Part shown: positions 7,574-8,474 of the stretch, one piece after another
Numbering within the stretch: the stretch's first letter is position 1
Layout of the letters: each line of letters opens with the position of its first letter
Origin: Chloroflexota bacterium
GTDB lineage: Bacteria > Chloroflexota > Anaerolineae > J102
Assembly: GCA_003353825.1 (NCBI GenBank)
Contig: PIVW01000250.1
Location: 1-8,474 of the forward strand
DNA length: 8,474 nt
Direction: 5' to 3'
Position numbers and translations under genes: made by a program
Notes under the pieces: model-generated
The model's database searches: none
What the model saw: only the letters and a program-made list of their open reading frames with translations
What the model was told of the DNA's origin: nothing

Positions 7574-7681
7574 CGATTGCTCGATCTCGTCTCGGATAGC
7601 GGGCGTAAGGCGATAGAGAATCAGTAGAGCGTTGAAGACCTGATTTTGAGTGGAGGCGCTGACTTTACGTTCGATGGCCAG
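7574..7681 (-). pseudogene. Tyrosine recombinase remnant (integron-integrase-like N-terminal SAM domain)
   Basis: Read on the minus strand, 7681 to about 7613 encodes LAIERKVSASTQNQVFNALL followed by ILYR. This is the highly recognisable N-terminal core-binding (SAM-like) segment of IntI/XerC-type tyrosine recombinases (typically LAV..KVAASTQNQALNALLFLYR). The frame stays open to about 7474 but similarity fades after LYR. Near 7577 another frame reads NRRLPLP, like the RP.RLP.VLT that follows in IntI proteins, which suggests a frameshift. The catalytic C-terminal domain is absent, and the open frame is closed upstream by a stop at 7721-7723 with no start codon. It is a dead fragment fused to the transposase remnant and lies just upstream of the nitrilase promoter. 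No attC-like sites were seen nearby. Confidence 0.55.
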
Positions 7682-7865
7682 AATTGTAATGTTGGTCGAC
7701 GCCTTTGTTTGTCGAGTTTTTCATAATGCGAGAGTCTGGATCGGTGAAGTTGTACTGGTCTTTATCTTGTGGCCCCGGAGTTGGCGGTTTGGGCGTAGGC
7801 CCCCGTGGTTTTTGTCCTTTTCTGGTTCTGCCGGATTCTGTGGTTTTGGATGTTTTGCACTTCAT
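7681..7865 (-). pseudogene. DDE transposase remnant (IS1182/IS5-like)
   Basis: A minus-strand frame here encodes a lysine/proline-rich stretch (GRTRKGQKPRGPTPKPPTPG) followed by QYNFTDPDSRIMKNS and GVDQHYNS. I recognise this as the internal TDPDSRIMK...HYNAQ segment of IS1182/IS5-like DDE transposases. Only about 60 codons remain. Similarity stops at HYNS, where AQ.AVD should follow; instead the frame runs into a few unrelated residues and a stop at 7665. There is a stop upstream (near 7890) and no N-terminal domain, so neither the start nor the catalytic core survives. The break falls exactly where the recombinase-like fragment starts. The family is fairly sure; the IS subgroup is not. Confidence 0.6.
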
Positions 7866-8008
7866 GACGCATGAAATTTCGCATTTTTACCATGAAATTG
7901 CACCTCCAGTATAGCAATTTGGCCCGAATACAGTATGTAATCGAAAAAGCCACTATATGTTGTGTAATTCTTTTGGGTTATTTCCACCCACCACAGAATC
8001 CGGTAGAA
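7826..8008. repeat. Imperfect 18-bp inverted repeat pair
   Basis: CCACAGAATCCGGTAGAA at 7991-8008 (plus) recurs inverted at 7826-7843 as CCACAGAATCCGGCAGAA on the minus strand, 17 of 18 bases matching. The left copy lies in the transposase remnant and the right copy at the start of the FN3-like fragment. The 147 bp between them hold no gene. Confidence 0.5.
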
Positions 8009-8281
8009 TTAGAAATTAGAAATGGCGACGATGTCAGGATTTCTTGGGGGAATTATGGTCAATATAATGTTTGGCGCGGGGACGATAGTCCTTATGTTCG
8101 CCCAGGGGATGAGGGGGCGACTTACGTGATTGTCGAAGGAACAGGCTGGACGCATTATGATGGCGTCGGGAATCCGGCACACAACACCTATTATGTTGTT
8201 GAGGATTCGAGTGGTGGCCAATATCCTACTGCATGCTCCGCTGCGGGCGAATTTGATTTCGCCATTGTTCCAGGTTCCTGA
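7999..8281 (+). pseudogene. Orphan C-terminal FN3-like domain fragment
   Basis: The only plus-strand coding signal in the window encodes VELEIRNGDDVRISWGNYGQ, then YNVWRG, DSPYVRPGD, HNTYYVV and a terminal GEFDFAIVPGS before TGA. This matches the pattern of a fibronectin-III-like domain (LSW..V....YNVYRS..PYF.PGD...) that, from memory, often ends large secreted proteins of Chloroflexota. The open frame runs back to an ATG at 7871, but the first 43 or so residues look unlike a real protein and no ribosome site is convincing. The upstream part of the parent gene appears deleted. It could still be a short expressed protein, but there is no signal peptide of normal form, so I call it a fragment. 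Confidence 0.5.
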
Positions 8282-8287
8282 GCACTA

Positions 8288-8474
8288 TTATTTCCACGTG
8301 TGGTCAGAAATGCCTGTCAACAAGGCCTCAAGTAGACGGGCAAGATCGGGGCTTTTCGCCAAAGAGAAAAAGTCGCACACCAGCGAGGCCAGGAGGGAAT
8401 ATCTAAAGTAGACGAGCGATATTTTCTGCATGTGCTTCCAGGCCAGTCAGATACTTGAGAGGGTGACGACGAAA
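8288..8474 (-). pseudogene. Possible frameshifted 3' end of an unidentified gene entering from the right edge
   Basis: On the minus strand, one frame from the edge reads RRHPLKYLTGLEAHAENIAR then LL and a stop (near 8411). An adjacent frame continues with YFRYSLLASLVCDFFSLAKS, then PDLARLLEALLTGISDHTWK and a TAA at 8288-8290. Joined by one frameshift they give a coherent, helix-rich C-terminus. The second frame alone is a 47-aa open frame with ATG at 8431 but no good ribosome site. I do not recognise the family. It may be chance, as only about 60 codons are visible. Confidence 0.25.

Noticed and set aside
7871..7998. The first 43 or so codons of the plus-strand frame ending at 8281, as a signal or membrane segment.
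   Set aside because: The composition looks random, there is no ribosome site, and a 20-residue hydrophobic core is lacking; the FN3-like similarity starts only near 8000.

Overview
The window (moderate G+C, roughly half) looks like a bacterial chromosome from the Chloroflexota, probably near Anaerolineae/Caldilineae. This is inferred from the style of the large glycoside-hydrolase-like/PGRP proteins and of the FN3-like fragment at the right. No rRNA, tRNA or marker gene is present to prove it. All four intact genes lie on the minus strand.

Region 1 (136-5258) is a two-gene operon. The upstream gene (1040 aa) and downstream gene (667 aa) overlap by ATGA, so they are probably translationally coupled. 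Each protein begins with a clan-A-like glycoside hydrolase barrel, then coiled-coil segments and PGRP/amidase_2 (N-acetylmuramoyl-L-alanine amidase-like) domains. The pair carries three PGRP domains. Only the second one of the large protein keeps all the zinc ligands (H711, H830, C838). The other two have Arg in place of the second His and Ser in place of the Cys, so they look like binding rather than cutting domains. The large protein ends with one cell-wall-binding-repeat-like segment. Neither protein has an obvious signal peptide or membrane helix. I read the pair as a peptidoglycan or glycan recognition-and-cleavage system of unknown purpose. A sigma70-like promoter sits about 250 bp upstream, just after the neighbouring gene's stop, and the ribosome binding site of the first gene lies in the loop of a small hairpin.

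Region 2 (5544-7440) is a second minus-strand operon: a nitrilase-superfamily protein followed 13 bp later by a low-specificity L-threonine aldolase (ltaE). The aldolase has its PLP lysine and other key residues. The nitrilase-like protein has Glu and Lys of the triad, but Gly stands where the nucleophilic Cys belongs. A promoter with a perfect TTGACA and 17-bp spacing lies just upstream and fixes the translation start at 7440.

Region 3 (about 7480-8474) has no intact gene. It holds a DDE transposase fragment abutting an integron-integrase-like tyrosine recombinase fragment (both minus strand), an orphan plus-strand FN3-like C-terminal domain, an 18-bp imperfect inverted repeat, and a possible frameshifted gene tail at the right edge. 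Positions 1-135 hold nothing I can support.
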